A stretch of 64,000 nt of DNA from positions 119,166,678 to 119,230,677 of the forward strand of contig JAHLJT010009436.1 in assembly GCA_031308135.1 (NCBI GenBank). Direction: 5' to 3'. Position 1 is the stretch's first letter. Each line of letters begins with the position of its first letter. Below are positions 36,220 to 46,466 of this stretch, piece by piece. The DNA comes from Acheta domesticus (taxonomy: Eukaryota > Arthropoda > Insecta > Orthoptera > Gryllidae). A program made the translations under genes and the position numbers. The notes beneath the pieces are model-generated. The model was not told the DNA's origin and did no database searches. It was given only the letters and a program-made list of their open reading frames with translations.

Positions 36220-36412
36220 CACGCGCGGAATGTAGCCCGTTTGTTAGGGTACTGCTTTGGCATTCGCGTGGTCTTCATCGGAAAAACAGCTGTCCGAGGT
36301 CGTTACGATTCTCCTCCAGACAGCAGCTCAATTCGAACTAGCTATATAACAGGTGTGTCGAGAAGACGACACCGTTGGGACTCGAACCCTTCAACCTCCC
36401 GATAAGAGTCAT
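36220..36412 (+). repeat. SINE-related fragment
   Basis: 'tagcccgtttgttagggtac' then 'ggcattcgcgtggtc', 'cggaaaaacag' and, near the end, 'ggactcgaaccc' (about 36378), which is a complemented box B-like sequence. Same module order as the copy at 4196-4400. Confidence 0.5.
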
Positions 36413-36535
36413 TTCAAACACAGCGACAATGAACTAAATCAGTCAATTTTGTACGCATTTGCCACATTGACTAGGTTTAGAAGTTGATTCCTTTTCATAA
36501 GTAGTGGTAAAATCATATTCAGAAAGTGCGTTGAG

Positions 36536-36538
<3 letters not shown>

Positions 36539-36572
<34 letters not shown>
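36539..36572. repeat. (AC)n microsatellite
   Basis: Uninterrupted AC dinucleotide run followed by an A/G-rich tract, directly before an F-repeat start. Confidence 0.9.
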
Positions 36573-36575
<3 letters not shown>

Positions 36576-36584
36576 AAAGAAAAA

Positions 36585-38236
36585 AAACAGGACGGCTTTC
36601 CCGTGTTAGTTTTCTATTTCCTTTGGTCTCGACTAGCTATTCGGACTTGACTCACTCTTGCAAGCTGCCATCTAACGCCGCCCAAACTACATTTTTTTTG
36701 ATATTTTCTTAATTTTTAGGTTTTCTAATAGTAGAACGGAAATATTATTTTAGGATTAAAGGACAGTAAAACCTCGTCCTAAATGATAACTTTCTTTGAA
36801 AACTTGGAGCCGTTTTTAAGAAAATGTCATTTAAGCGTCGAAATTTAAAGCTTCGAAATTAAAAGCTTAAAATTCGAAATTTAAAGCTCTTTTTCACAGA
36901 AAAATATGTTTTCGAAAAACGTAATTGGAAGTCATTTAAAGCACTTTAACTCACAAATACAACAGTGTTCACAAATTGCTGGAAATGTGCATATTAACGG
37001 TGTGAGAGATCTTTCAAAAAAATATATTTCATTAATTTTTGAAAAAAAAAACAAGATAATACAGAAAAATTAATCCTACGTCATCTCAAACAGTGCAATA
37101 TGCACTACCCGTTCGAAAAGTTTGAAGAAAAAAATTTTCAGCCATTTATAAGAAAATGGCGTTTGAACGTTTCTGAAAATGAAAAGTTTGAGCTAGTTTT
37201 CACAGAAAATTACTGAGTTTTTGAGAAACTTTATTTAACATTATTTAAAGCACATGTACTCTAAATATAATATTGTGAACAAATCGCCGCTAATGTAAAT
37301 ATAAACAACGTGAGAGAAGTCAAAAAATTAAGTTTTTGTAATTTTTGAATAAACAAGAGAATACAGCACTCTGATGCCTATTTCATCTCATACATTTAGC
37401 GCTATCCTTAACAAAAGTTTAAAGAACAAGTTTGGAACCGTTTCTGAGAAAATTTTGTTTATGTATTTTTTTTAAAATTGCAAATTGCATTCAATATTGC
37501 GCGAAAACTACCAAAATTTTGAAAAAAAATATACATGACCTTCATGAAAGAAATCACTATGGAGAACAAATTTTATTTGAAGGAATAATCTTTCTTTAAT
37601 TTTATAGTTGAAGGCCGAAGAAAATTCAAGCCTTTACATTTCTCGAAAATTCAGTTAGGTGTGAAATAAGACCTATGACGCCTTAAGTGTATTTTATTCT
37701 ATTCTTTCAAGAAATTTAAAGAAAAAAAATATTGGAGCCATTTTGAGAAAAGTTTGAAAATGTCGGGAGGGAGGGCTTCATGTACCCCTAAATTTTAAAG
37801 AAGTTTTTCAAAATCGTAAAGTTTTGACGTAGGTCAAATGGACAGAGGTTTCTTCAATTTGGAAAAAATCCTACGCACAGTTTAGACGCTAGTGTTGTTC
37901 ACATACACCGGACAGATGGACGGACGAACGTTTTGCCGTCAGTTGGTTTTTCAGTCTCACGGACCCACGAAACAGGTATTCTGGCTACACCATGTGTTAG
38001 AGGATTTTTTTCTTAATTTAGCAACTGGATTTACCCACTTTTTCGTTATCAGGGCCAGGCAATGAATTTTTTCTGCAGAAAATCCGCCGTTATTTCACGC
38101 AGCATTACATAATGTTTCCTATAGTATACATTACTCCGTATATACATATATTGTATGTATAAATATACTAACTATATTAACTTTCTCAATACTACGTATA
38201 TTATTCGGTATACATGTATGTATACGGGAAAGTAAA
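36585..38236 (+). repeat. F-repeat copy, long, double 3' palindrome
   Basis: Starts just inside the 5' block ('ggctttcccgtgttag' then 'ggtctcgactagc'). Core landmarks lie at about 36805, 37130, 37430 and 37735, a spacing near 300 bp. The 3' module has 'acagatggacggacgaacg' (about 37912) and 'attctggctacaccatgtgt'. It ends in two consecutive palindromes (about 38110-38160, then about 38180-38233), the second finishing 'tatacgggaaagt'. The first 20 or so terminal bases were lost, apparently to the adjoining AC microsatellite. Confidence 0.8.
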
Positions 38237-38299
38237 AATTGTCTCAGAGTGAAAATATTGTAATATCAATATGACCTAATTTTCTTTTTATTTTCTCTC

Positions 38300-38490
38300 C
38301 CTGAAGAAGGAATTTCTTAAGAAAATAAAGTTATGTAATCGTGCACCGGTAAACGGGGAATTTTCGACACAAAATCTCGTTTGCTGGATTTGATGGAACT
38401 AAAGGCCGACCGAGTTTCAAACGAATATTTTTATTTTGAAGACAGAGCGTTTTTACTTTCTCGTATACGTACGTATATGCAGAGTAAAAC
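38300..38490 (-). repeat. Minimal F-repeat scrap with 3' ends facing out on both sides
   Basis: The left edge has a B-type hairpin ('gaatttcttaagaaaataaa' then 'gttatgtaatcgtgc'). The right edge has an A-type end in the same complemented sense ('actttctcgtatacgtacgt', about 38455). The region between is only a 3' module remnant. Confidence 0.5.
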
Positions 38491-38924
38491 CTGCTTTAAG
38501 CCATCCAGCCTTCCAGGTGAATTTTGTTTACGTCAGTCATACATTCAAACCCGCATTCAAGAATGCGTGTTACCGTTAAACACATGGGTAAGGTTAGATA
38601 AAGTATTGATCTATATTATTGATAATATAGGTCTATTAGTTTCGTGTACTTTTGATTTAAGTTTCTATCATATTGTGTTTATATGATTTCCAAGGAGAAC
38701 CTATCAAATATTATATGCTTTGATTGCAATATGATGTTTCAGAACGTTAATTGCATTGGAAATGTACAGATTAATTTTAACTTTTAATAAACATTAACAA
38801 ATTTAGATTATGGTAACATTTACAGAATCTATAATTAGCAATAGGGTTACATCAATTAATAATCAATAAATTTTGTGATATAAATATAAATTATATATAT
38901 GTATATATGATATTATATTAAAAT

Positions 38925-38927
<3 letters not shown>

Positions 38928-38970
<43 letters not shown>
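38928..38970. repeat. (TA)n microsatellite
   Basis: A run of about 20 TA dinucleotides within a generally AT-rich stretch. Nothing else was recognised in 38490-39250. Confidence 0.9.
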
Positions 38971-38973
<3 letters not shown>

Positions 38974-39299
38974 TTTTTAATAAAACATTATTTCTTGAAA
39001 ACAAATATTACATGAAAGTAAAAGAAATTGTTTGTGTTAAATGACACGTGCGATAAATATTATGTTTTATATTTGATATAGAGTTAGTTAGGTTTGGGAA
39101 CATCGTTATTTACTGAGAGTGATGTGAAAAGATTATGATGCTAAAGCAATATTTTGCAGTGTTGCTATGAAAACGAATGGTGTAAAAGTTATCTATATTC
39201 ATAAATTCAATGTTACAAAGCGCATTAAATGCCACGTATGCATGAAAAGGTTTAGTCAGTTTTACTTATGTTATTGGTTTTATCAAATTATTCCTTTAT

Positions 39300-39745
39300 A
39301 AAACCGCACCCGTTTACTAAGCCTCTCTGCCAAGTGATTTGACCTCGTGAGACAGGGGCTTAGGGTAGGTGAGCATAAGTACATGAGCACTAAGGCAATG
39401 GGTACGAAACCAAAGTAAGACATGAATGTTTTCAGTTTTGTTTGAGGGTTGGGAGACATCCAAAATCTCTTGTTTATTTCATCTATTTCTTATCTTATCA
39501 AAATCTCTTGTTCTCTCAGGAAACTGTATGCTCTCTGCGTTTAATTGAGGAACTGAATCTCCTATTCAAAGCAATGGCATAAGCATCGGGTACCAGGAAT
39601 ACCATGGGAATATGTGTAAAGGCATAGGACCGAGATACGACTATGAGATAGGAGGTGTGCGCCAAGGTCCTTTTCATAACACACCAGAGGAAGCGATAGT
39701 TAGCGCAAGAGGCCAGCGAAGTAGTTTTCCAGATGCCAAAGAAAA
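39300..39745. other. GC-intermediate, repeat-like, unassigned
   Basis: The stretch (about 39340-39420 and 39580-39720) reads like mobile-element or SINE body sequence ('gagataggaggtgtgcgcca') but lacks a tRNA head or termini that would name it. Confidence 0.3.
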
Positions 39746-39748
39746 TAT

Positions 39749-39786
39749 GAAACTAATATGAGAGTGTATACTCTCATATTAGTTTC
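39749..39786. repeat. Perfect 17-bp-arm palindrome
   Basis: GAAACTAATATGAGAGT, a 4-base loop GTAT, then the exact complement. A second, smaller inverted repeat (CAGAATAT...ATATTCTG, 39785-39809) overlaps its right edge and repeats 'actctcatatt'. Confidence 0.9.
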
Positions 39787-40048
39787 AGAATATATACTCT
39801 CATATTCTGAATTTCTCGATATCCTGAATTTCTGACATTTCGCTGAACTCCGAGACAAAGATAATAAAGAGGAAATTCAATGTAAACAAATCGCCAGTGT
39901 TTGGGGATGGATTAACCTTACACGGGCGGGAAGTCCCTTATAATAATGTTTCATTCTGCTTTTCAATAGTGATTTTGAACTAGGGATGGTGAAAACAAAA
40001 TTTATTTTTGTAATCCGAAAGTGAATCTATATGAATCTGTGTTGTAAA

Positions 40049-40400
40049 TCTATATAAATAAAAGGGAATGTGCGCTGCATACTAATGCAAAAATTACTCG
40101 AGCGATTTCTCTAATATTTTCACTCTTTGTTCTTATTAGTATCGGGAATGTTTTAAGAATGGTTAAATTTAATCGGACATATGGTTGTTGATAATAACTC
40201 GTGTTTATGATGAATCAAGCGCCCCTGAACAGAAGCGCTAGGCAACCCGCCGCAACCTCAAATATTGAGCGCGTGGTGGCTGGATATTCCGCCCCTGCGA
40301 TTGTGAAATATCAGCCGGGATTTTAACGCCGTTTTACATGATTGTTATCTCGAACAAGTAAATCAAATTTCACCAAAAGTGTCATAGTAAGCGCATGTCG
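40049..40400 (+). mobile_element. Possible Helitron 5' end
   Basis: 'A|TCTATATAAATAAAAGGGAA' at 40048 matches the usual TC-starting 5' end of insect Helitrons (TCTATATA..AAAA), including the A before TC. I could not find a matching 3' hairpin plus CTRR end, so the extent is unknown and the call rests on the terminus alone. Confidence 0.35.
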
Positions 40401-41997
40401 AAACTTCAGGGAGGACGTTTTAACCAAAACTTAGGACAACCATATCCAAACCAGGACGTAGAACAAACCCTTACTCGCGAGAAAGTCTCATTTTATTAGA
40501 TTGTTTGCAGAGTTAACAGCGTGTGAAGTGTAATACGTGACCAGTTGCGTGTGAAGTGTAATACACTGCAATATCGAAACATTGCTGTATCCCCTATTAC
40601 TATAGATAATACTTGTTTTCAAAAAAATTCTCAATTTATCCATTTGAGAGTAACCAAGTAACCGAAATTTAGCAAGTCAAGCAATATTCCATTTGTTTTT
40701 ATTTTCGTTTGCTTATATCGTGGTAAATATCAAAGTAACTGTGCGAATTTCCAAGATTTTGCATTGTTGTAGATTCGGGAGGTAATTTGCATCATGTGCG
40801 AACGGCAAGTGCACTGCAATTCTAACGCTTGCTGAAACCGATAAAAAGTAGTTTTCGGTCAGGAATTCTTATCTTCGGTTCTTTGATTCATAAGCAAAGC
40901 CTACTGAATCTCATAGATGAGAAATCGTTACGACACCGCTGAGCAAAAACAAAGCGTGTATCAGCAAAGTGCCAACGGGAACATTTGTTCATCTAATTGA
41001 GGAGAATGCTGCGTAGTTTTCTGTCTGAAATGTCTCATCCTATTTTGAAAAAAAATTGAAAAAATAGTGAAAACTTTGAGAACTCGATATTATTGATACT
41101 AGTAAAAAACTAAGTTTTCCGCCTCGAAATACTTTGAGAAACCTTTTGTCAGCTAAAAAAATACAAATTTTTGGACTTTCTATTTGTTTCGTAATATCTT
41201 TTAAATTATTGTTAACACAAAAATAGTTAGGTACAATTTTATAGATCACACATTTTTCTACAAATTTACCAGCTAAAATATTTTTATAAACCAAATAGTA
41301 ATTGCGCTCTTAGTTTTGAAATTTTCAATACATTTTTCTTTCTTTTTCTGAGCTTCCTCTGAGTAACTAACGGTTTACCAACGGATCCAATACTGTATTT
41401 TTGGTTTCTTGGAATAATTATAAACATATGTCGATTAAATTATAATGTTTCAATACTTACTGGGATCGAAATCGCATGTGAAGGTGTAAGTAGATGTGCC
41501 GGTGGTATACATCTTCCATTACTACAATTTACTTACACCAAATGTGCAAAGTAACTATGTGTACAATGCTTTCAAGACACTCCAGAGCTACAAACAATAA
41601 GGTGGAAAGAAATGAGTGGATAATGATGGAGGATTTACATCGCAAATAATTGTGTGACACCGTACGCACTGTTTCAGTTGAAACTGTGAAAGGTATGCAA
41701 GCTTTGTACAGAAGCAGTATTTCGGCAAACTTTGCAAACTTGTACAGTAGCAGGTACGAATGTAGTTGTATTTGGTGGGTGTCCGAAAGAGCAGTGGAGA
41801 GAATTACGAAGTTAAGAAAGGTTGCATCGTTCCAGGATAAAGAGTGCTGCCGAAATTATTTTTAATTAAGGCACTACTTCTGCGGTATCTCAAGAGAAAT
41901 GAAACTGACGAAATTAGCACATTATTATCTAAACATATTTCTCCGAAAATGGGGAAGAGTTAGTAAACCTAACGCATTGTTATCAGCGCTTCATTCA
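40401..41997. other. No gene or named repeat
   Basis: AT-rich sequence with short unsupported frames (for example 41040-41294 minus, 41650-41865 plus). Confidence 0.4.
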
Positions 41998-42006
41998 ACT
42001 ATGACC

Positions 42007-42265
42007 GAGAGTCCCTAGATACAGAGAGTAGCGCATTGCATTGTTGCACTAATCCCGCCATTTTATATCCCGTTGCCAAGAAAATTAGAACTGTGAGATA
42101 TTCTGTGTGTTGAGAAACATGAATCTATCCCGAATAAATATTAATAATCTTAAACATCTCCATAACGTCACCAATTGTTATAATTTTCCTTCAGCTTCTG
42201 AATGCTGCCTGGTGAGAGGATATTAAATGGCGGCGGTTGCGCTACTGTCTGTATCTAGGGACTCT
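42007..42265. mobile_element. MITE with 9-bp target duplication (MULE-like size class)
   Basis: Left end GAGAGTCCCTAGATACAGAG and right end the complement of AGAGTCCCTAGATACAGACA; similarity continues inward over about 60 bases (CCGCCATTTTATATCC versus CCGCCATTTAATATCC). The element is bracketed by the exact direct repeat ACTATGACC (41998-42006 and 42266-42274). Long TIRs with a 9-bp duplication fit Mutator-like elements; an 8-bp reading (CTATGACC) would fit hAT. No coding capacity. Confidence 0.85.
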
Positions 42266-42274
42266 ACTATGACC

Positions 42275-44916
42275 CAATACTTATCCTTCTTATCCACGCT
42301 CATGGACATGAAGTTTTACATTGTTGAAAAGTTTCCTGAGCTGAGTATCCTTGCTTGTGAGTCCAAAATCCCAATGCTTCCAAAAATCGCCGGTGCTGGA
42401 GAAGATATACTCAACATTAAACAGTCATGAAAAGATCATGATATATTTTACCGGATAGTTTAAGATACTAATACTTTGTGGAATCAGCTTCAAAAAGTCA
42501 TACTTTGTGGAATCAGCTTGCCTGACTTCGAAAACATTTTCAAGTGCAAATGTTGTAGGGCCATGAGAAGAATTTACCTGAATGTGGATTGGAAGATGTA
42601 GTCATAGTCAGAGTCCCGTCACATCCACAAAGATCCTGCATCATAATCGTGAATAAATGGTTATTTACCGCACACCATGTAGCTACTGGTTTCTTGTTTA
42701 TTGTGTATGCAAATAGGGCAGTAACATCTCTTGCACTAATGCGCTACCTGCTTTACCCACTGATGAAGCATATGCAGAAATAGAGATAATTGAACAGCAG
42801 TACTAGGAACATGATGAGGATGACATTAAAGAATATCTTATTGAAGAGCGGATGATCAAGTCTGCAGGGAAAAGAGAGTAGTTTTTTTTTCTTAATCGGG
42901 GTTAGGGGGTATCTTACCACTCATATCAAGAAGTGGAGGTGTCCAGAAGAGTTGAATACCCAAAGATGTGATATACATCCTGAAAAATTCAATATTTGTT
43001 TATAGTACGGCGAGAGGAACGTACCATGACGCACCTGGCTTTTGCGGGTTGCATGCGGTCCCTAGGTGTCTCTTGTTTGTAAGTGCGCCTTCTGGCTTCT
43101 ATAATAATCTCACACACGTTCATGTTTCGCCTTAAATATATTTCGTGCCCCCTGTCAGGTAATTACCCGTCAAACAAAAGCACATTCACGGGATTTTGTG
43201 ATGATTGTGATGAGTATTATATCAGAGACGGCACTTAACGCTAATCCCAACGCTATTATTCAAATCTTAAATTTTCATGGAGGGAGATGCATCCATCTTG
43301 ACCCCACTTTTGAGCCAATAGCGTCAAAGGGCGATCTGCCAATGGAGATGACGCGTAATGACGACCGGGACATTTAAAATTTCATTACTAAATTCACTCA
43401 AAATGGCGTAAATTATAATATGAATATTATTTACTGTAAAAACACGCTAGGCAATTTAGAAGCCAATAATTATTAGGATTAGGAATTCTGAGTCAGTGAA
43501 AGGAATTGTAGTCAAGGGACTAAATAATAACAAATTATTGTATAAACAATATTTATTTCTAAATTATGTAAATATACATAGTCGTTCACAATATAAACAT
43601 ATTAATTCAATTTTTACAAAATAAATATAAGTAATTAATACATACACAGATTATTTCGCATTTCTGTTGACTGAATATTGAAACCATGAATTTAGAAAAT
43701 TATCAAAATACTACCTCTTTAACATTGTATTATTTTCAAAGCGACATGCCAGTTATTAACACATGTGCAATTTCAGCATATTATCAAAATTGTAATTAAG
43801 GTATTATAATATAAATGAATATTACTGATAAGTTTTATAAACAAACAAAAACAGTCCACAAAAACTACTTTTATACTTTCTTTCTTCATAAAAGCAACAT
43901 TATATATTAAACTGTGTTAAAAGAAACAGGCTTTACCTCCTATCTAGTACAAGTAATGAACTGAGTAAAAAATGAACCGATTCTATTTCAACGTTATTTA
44001 TCTTAAAACAGAGTTCTTAGACGTAGTAGGTTTCATCTACATTCAGTTATTACAGGCTATATATTTATTGTCCAAAAGCACAACTAGTTGCTCAATGGAT
44101 GGTGCATGAAAATCCAAAGGTAAATCATAAACCCAGAAGTACTCAACATTTGATGCAGGTATTGAATATTTTCTCAATTATTAAGAAACTTTTTATGTAT
44201 TGTCTGTTCAGTGTTTTGAATGAATGTTTGACTCATTGAAGTCGAACTAAATTAGGGCCATTATCAGTGCGGTGCGGTCACGTACAAATGATTTTCCTTA
44301 ATTTTACAAACATTGGCTAACGTATGCTTGAACCATTTTACTCCCTATTATTCTTGTAATTCCACCAACTGGAGCATGTTCACTTTTCAATGAATTTATA
44401 TAGCTATAATGTAAGAAAAGTACATCTTAAAACTACCACACACAATTTCATGATGGAAATTTGGTCTACAGCAAGCTTTAATTAAAAGCATGATGAAAGT
44501 CAATAATATAAGCTCTTTGAAAAACAGAATGTATGGTCGCCCCTCTACATCCATCAGTTAATTCAAATTAATACATATTTCCATCTTTTTGACATGAATT
44601 GTATCAATTCTTATAATATTCTTTATAGTGATGATATTGGAACAATGTAAATCACACTTGAAAACAATTCCTAACCTGCAACTACCCACACTAAAGAAAG
44701 ATTAACAGCTGGCATTCTCCTTCAAACTGGCTGGCGAAAAAATACATTTCAAAGAGTGAAATTTAACTAGTTGAAACCTCTGGCACAAAAATCACTCCGT
44801 CGTGAACAGACCGTAAAGAATCTGAACAGAAAATGAGCAACCCACTATACTAGGGCATCACTTCCAAAATTACAACACTGAAATATTAAGAGATTACCAA
44901 AATTGACAATACTGTA
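42275..44916. other. Long non-coding AT-rich stretch
   Basis: No repeat termini or domain-bearing frame. About 43010-43400 is slightly richer in GC. If the minus-strand THAP gene is real, this could hold its later exons or 3' UTR, but I found none that matches the missing half of a THAP domain. Confidence 0.35.
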
Positions 44917-44985
44917 TTACATATCATCTGGAACAAACAGCACTTCCAACTTGTTTTCCACTCTTTTCCAGCAAATGGGAGGTCT
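44917..44985 (-). CDS. Possible terminal coding exon, unknown protein
   Basis: On the minus strand an acceptor ('tttatatttcag') precedes 22 codons ending in TAA; the peptide reads RPPICWKRVENKLEVLFVPD and two more residues. It starts in phase 0. I do not recognise the family. It pairs in phase with the donor at 45066-45067. The composition looks protein-like, but one short frame is weak support. Confidence 0.3.
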   Translation of the reverse strand, partial: RPPICWKRVENKLEVLFVPDDM

Positions 44986-45067
44986 CTGAAATATAAAAAG
45001 AGATGGTGTTATTTGAATTTAAGATGTTTAGTGCTGTTTATATCTTCAACAAGATTTCTTAACTTAC

Positions 45068-45222
45068 CATGTCATGCGAGGAAGCGAAAATGAATGGTAG
45101 TACATAAAATGAATTCACAGGGGACCACATTCTACGCTGCAGTTTCCTGCAGTCATTATTACTGGCATGAAATGCTAAATGCACAAATGATAATGCCCTC
45201 CACGGAGAAGTAGTTAGATCCT
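45068..45222 (-). CDS. Possible internal exon, unknown protein
   Basis: A minus-strand stretch ends at a strong donor (ATG|GTAAGTTAAG, 45068/45067). One frame is open back to a candidate acceptor ('cacattag', about 45223), encoding about 51 residues with a hydrophobic middle (SFYVLPFIFASSHDM at its end). It would splice in phase 0 to the exon at 44985. No family recognised. It does not join in frame directly to the THAP exon at 45735. Confidence 0.25.
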
Positions 45223-45734
45223 AATGTGCCAGCAGATATTTCCTGCACATATAATAACGTTTGTATTACGCACATTAATAAGTACTTATAAACAAAGTAA
45301 ATATTCAGTTTAATGTCGTTGCAATAAAAATAATAAGACTATATTAAAAATAAATGGATTAACACTCATTATCAAAATAATATGAAACCAATCTTAACGA
45401 AACGTCAATCATGCAAAACGTATAATAATATTACCTGTTTGGAATCGCAACGAAAAGTAACATTAAGTAACCAAATTAAAAACAACATTAACAATGCATT
45501 ACATTAATAACGTATCAGATTATGATACAGTGGCAAATAAGTTACAATTAGAGTAATTCCATTATCTTACAACAGTAGTTTAATTAACTTACAATAACGT
45601 GAATACATTGGATGTTAATAATTATTGTAAGTGCTTACAAATATCCTGATATATAATTATATTATTTACTATGTTACCAAATTGTGTATGAAATCATTGT
45701 TTTAAAACCATGCAAAACATTTCATATCACTTAC

Positions 45735-45835
45735 TTTTGAGGATCGTTTGGAAAAATAACCATGTGTGGCCGTGCATTGTGTTCCGTCTTGCTGTTTCGG
45801 CAATTGGGTACCCAACAACGCGGACATTTGGGCAT
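45735..45835 (-). CDS. THAP zinc-finger protein, first coding exon (partial)
   Basis: The ATG at 45835 (context gtaaaATGCCC) opens 33 complete codons, and the exon ends at a consensus donor (CAAAA|GTAAGT, 45735/45734), leaving two bases of the next codon. The peptide begins MPKCPRCWVPNCRNSK and ends HMVIFPNDPQ. That is the THAP-domain N-terminus: Met-Pro, the first zinc pair C-x4-C (CWVPNC), and the FP.DP motif after the first loop. The second half (the C-x2-H pair with a Trp helix) must lie on a later exon, which I could not find. THAP domains bind DNA in host regulators and in P-element-type transposases, so this may be a host gene or a domesticated or decayed transposase. A frame upstream of the ATG is open but looks like 5' UTR. 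Confidence 0.6.
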
Positions 45836-45975
45836 TTTACTTGCTGACGAGAAGAAACCGCAACACGCTCTTCTGCACGCAAAACACATTGAATAGTAAC
45901 ACAAAACACACTCTCTGAAACACACCAAAACGCCTTCAACGACCGGAACACAGTTATAACTTGTAAATAGTTACA

Positions 45976-46028
<53 letters not shown>
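45976..46028. repeat. (TAA)n target array, left side of the Dong insertion
   Basis: About 17 uninterrupted AAT/TAA units directly before the 5' boundary of the retrotransposon. A matching array lies beyond its 3' end (49728-49748). Confidence 0.95.
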
Positions 46029-46466
46029 GCCCATCTCCCAGAGATTTTGGATGTTGCAGTGAAGACTAGAAGTCAAGCCTCGGTCTCGTCTGGCAACGGG
46101 GCTGCTCCAGACGAGGTAATGTGTCAGCCCCTTACCGCAATGACCACGCAAAACCAACAGAGGAGCGTAGAGAACATTGATAGGCCAACACAACTAAGTG
46201 GCCCATCCCCTGCGGGCTTGTCCTCTATCTTTTCGAGAACTGCCCGTAGAAGGGAACACACTGAGAGAATAAAATGGACTCGAGAAATGAATATAGATAT
46301 AATGCGTACATTTTATTTTGTAAATCAGTGCCAGGACGAACCGCTCCCAGGATATAGGCACCTGTTCCATGCCGAATATAGTAGAAAACATCCAGAGCTA
46401 CACATGACTGAGCAGAATGTAATCGACAGATGGAAGGCAATTATCAAACACAGGGTATTTAACTGA
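46029..46466 (+). pseudogene. Dong polyprotein, N-terminal segment
   Basis: Open from the edge of the (TAA)n array (the preceding in-frame codon is TAA) to the TGA at 46464; the first ATG in frame is near 46119. It contains RRREHTERIKWTREMNIDIM and GYRHLFHAEYSRKHPELHMT, which continues as a WKAII helix: a Trp-containing DNA-binding type segment often seen before the RT in R4-like proteins. The following coding text (TEIELGNIKREVGCLL) is in another frame from about 46441, so a one-base loss lies near 46440-46465. The true initiation site is not determined. Confidence 0.75.
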
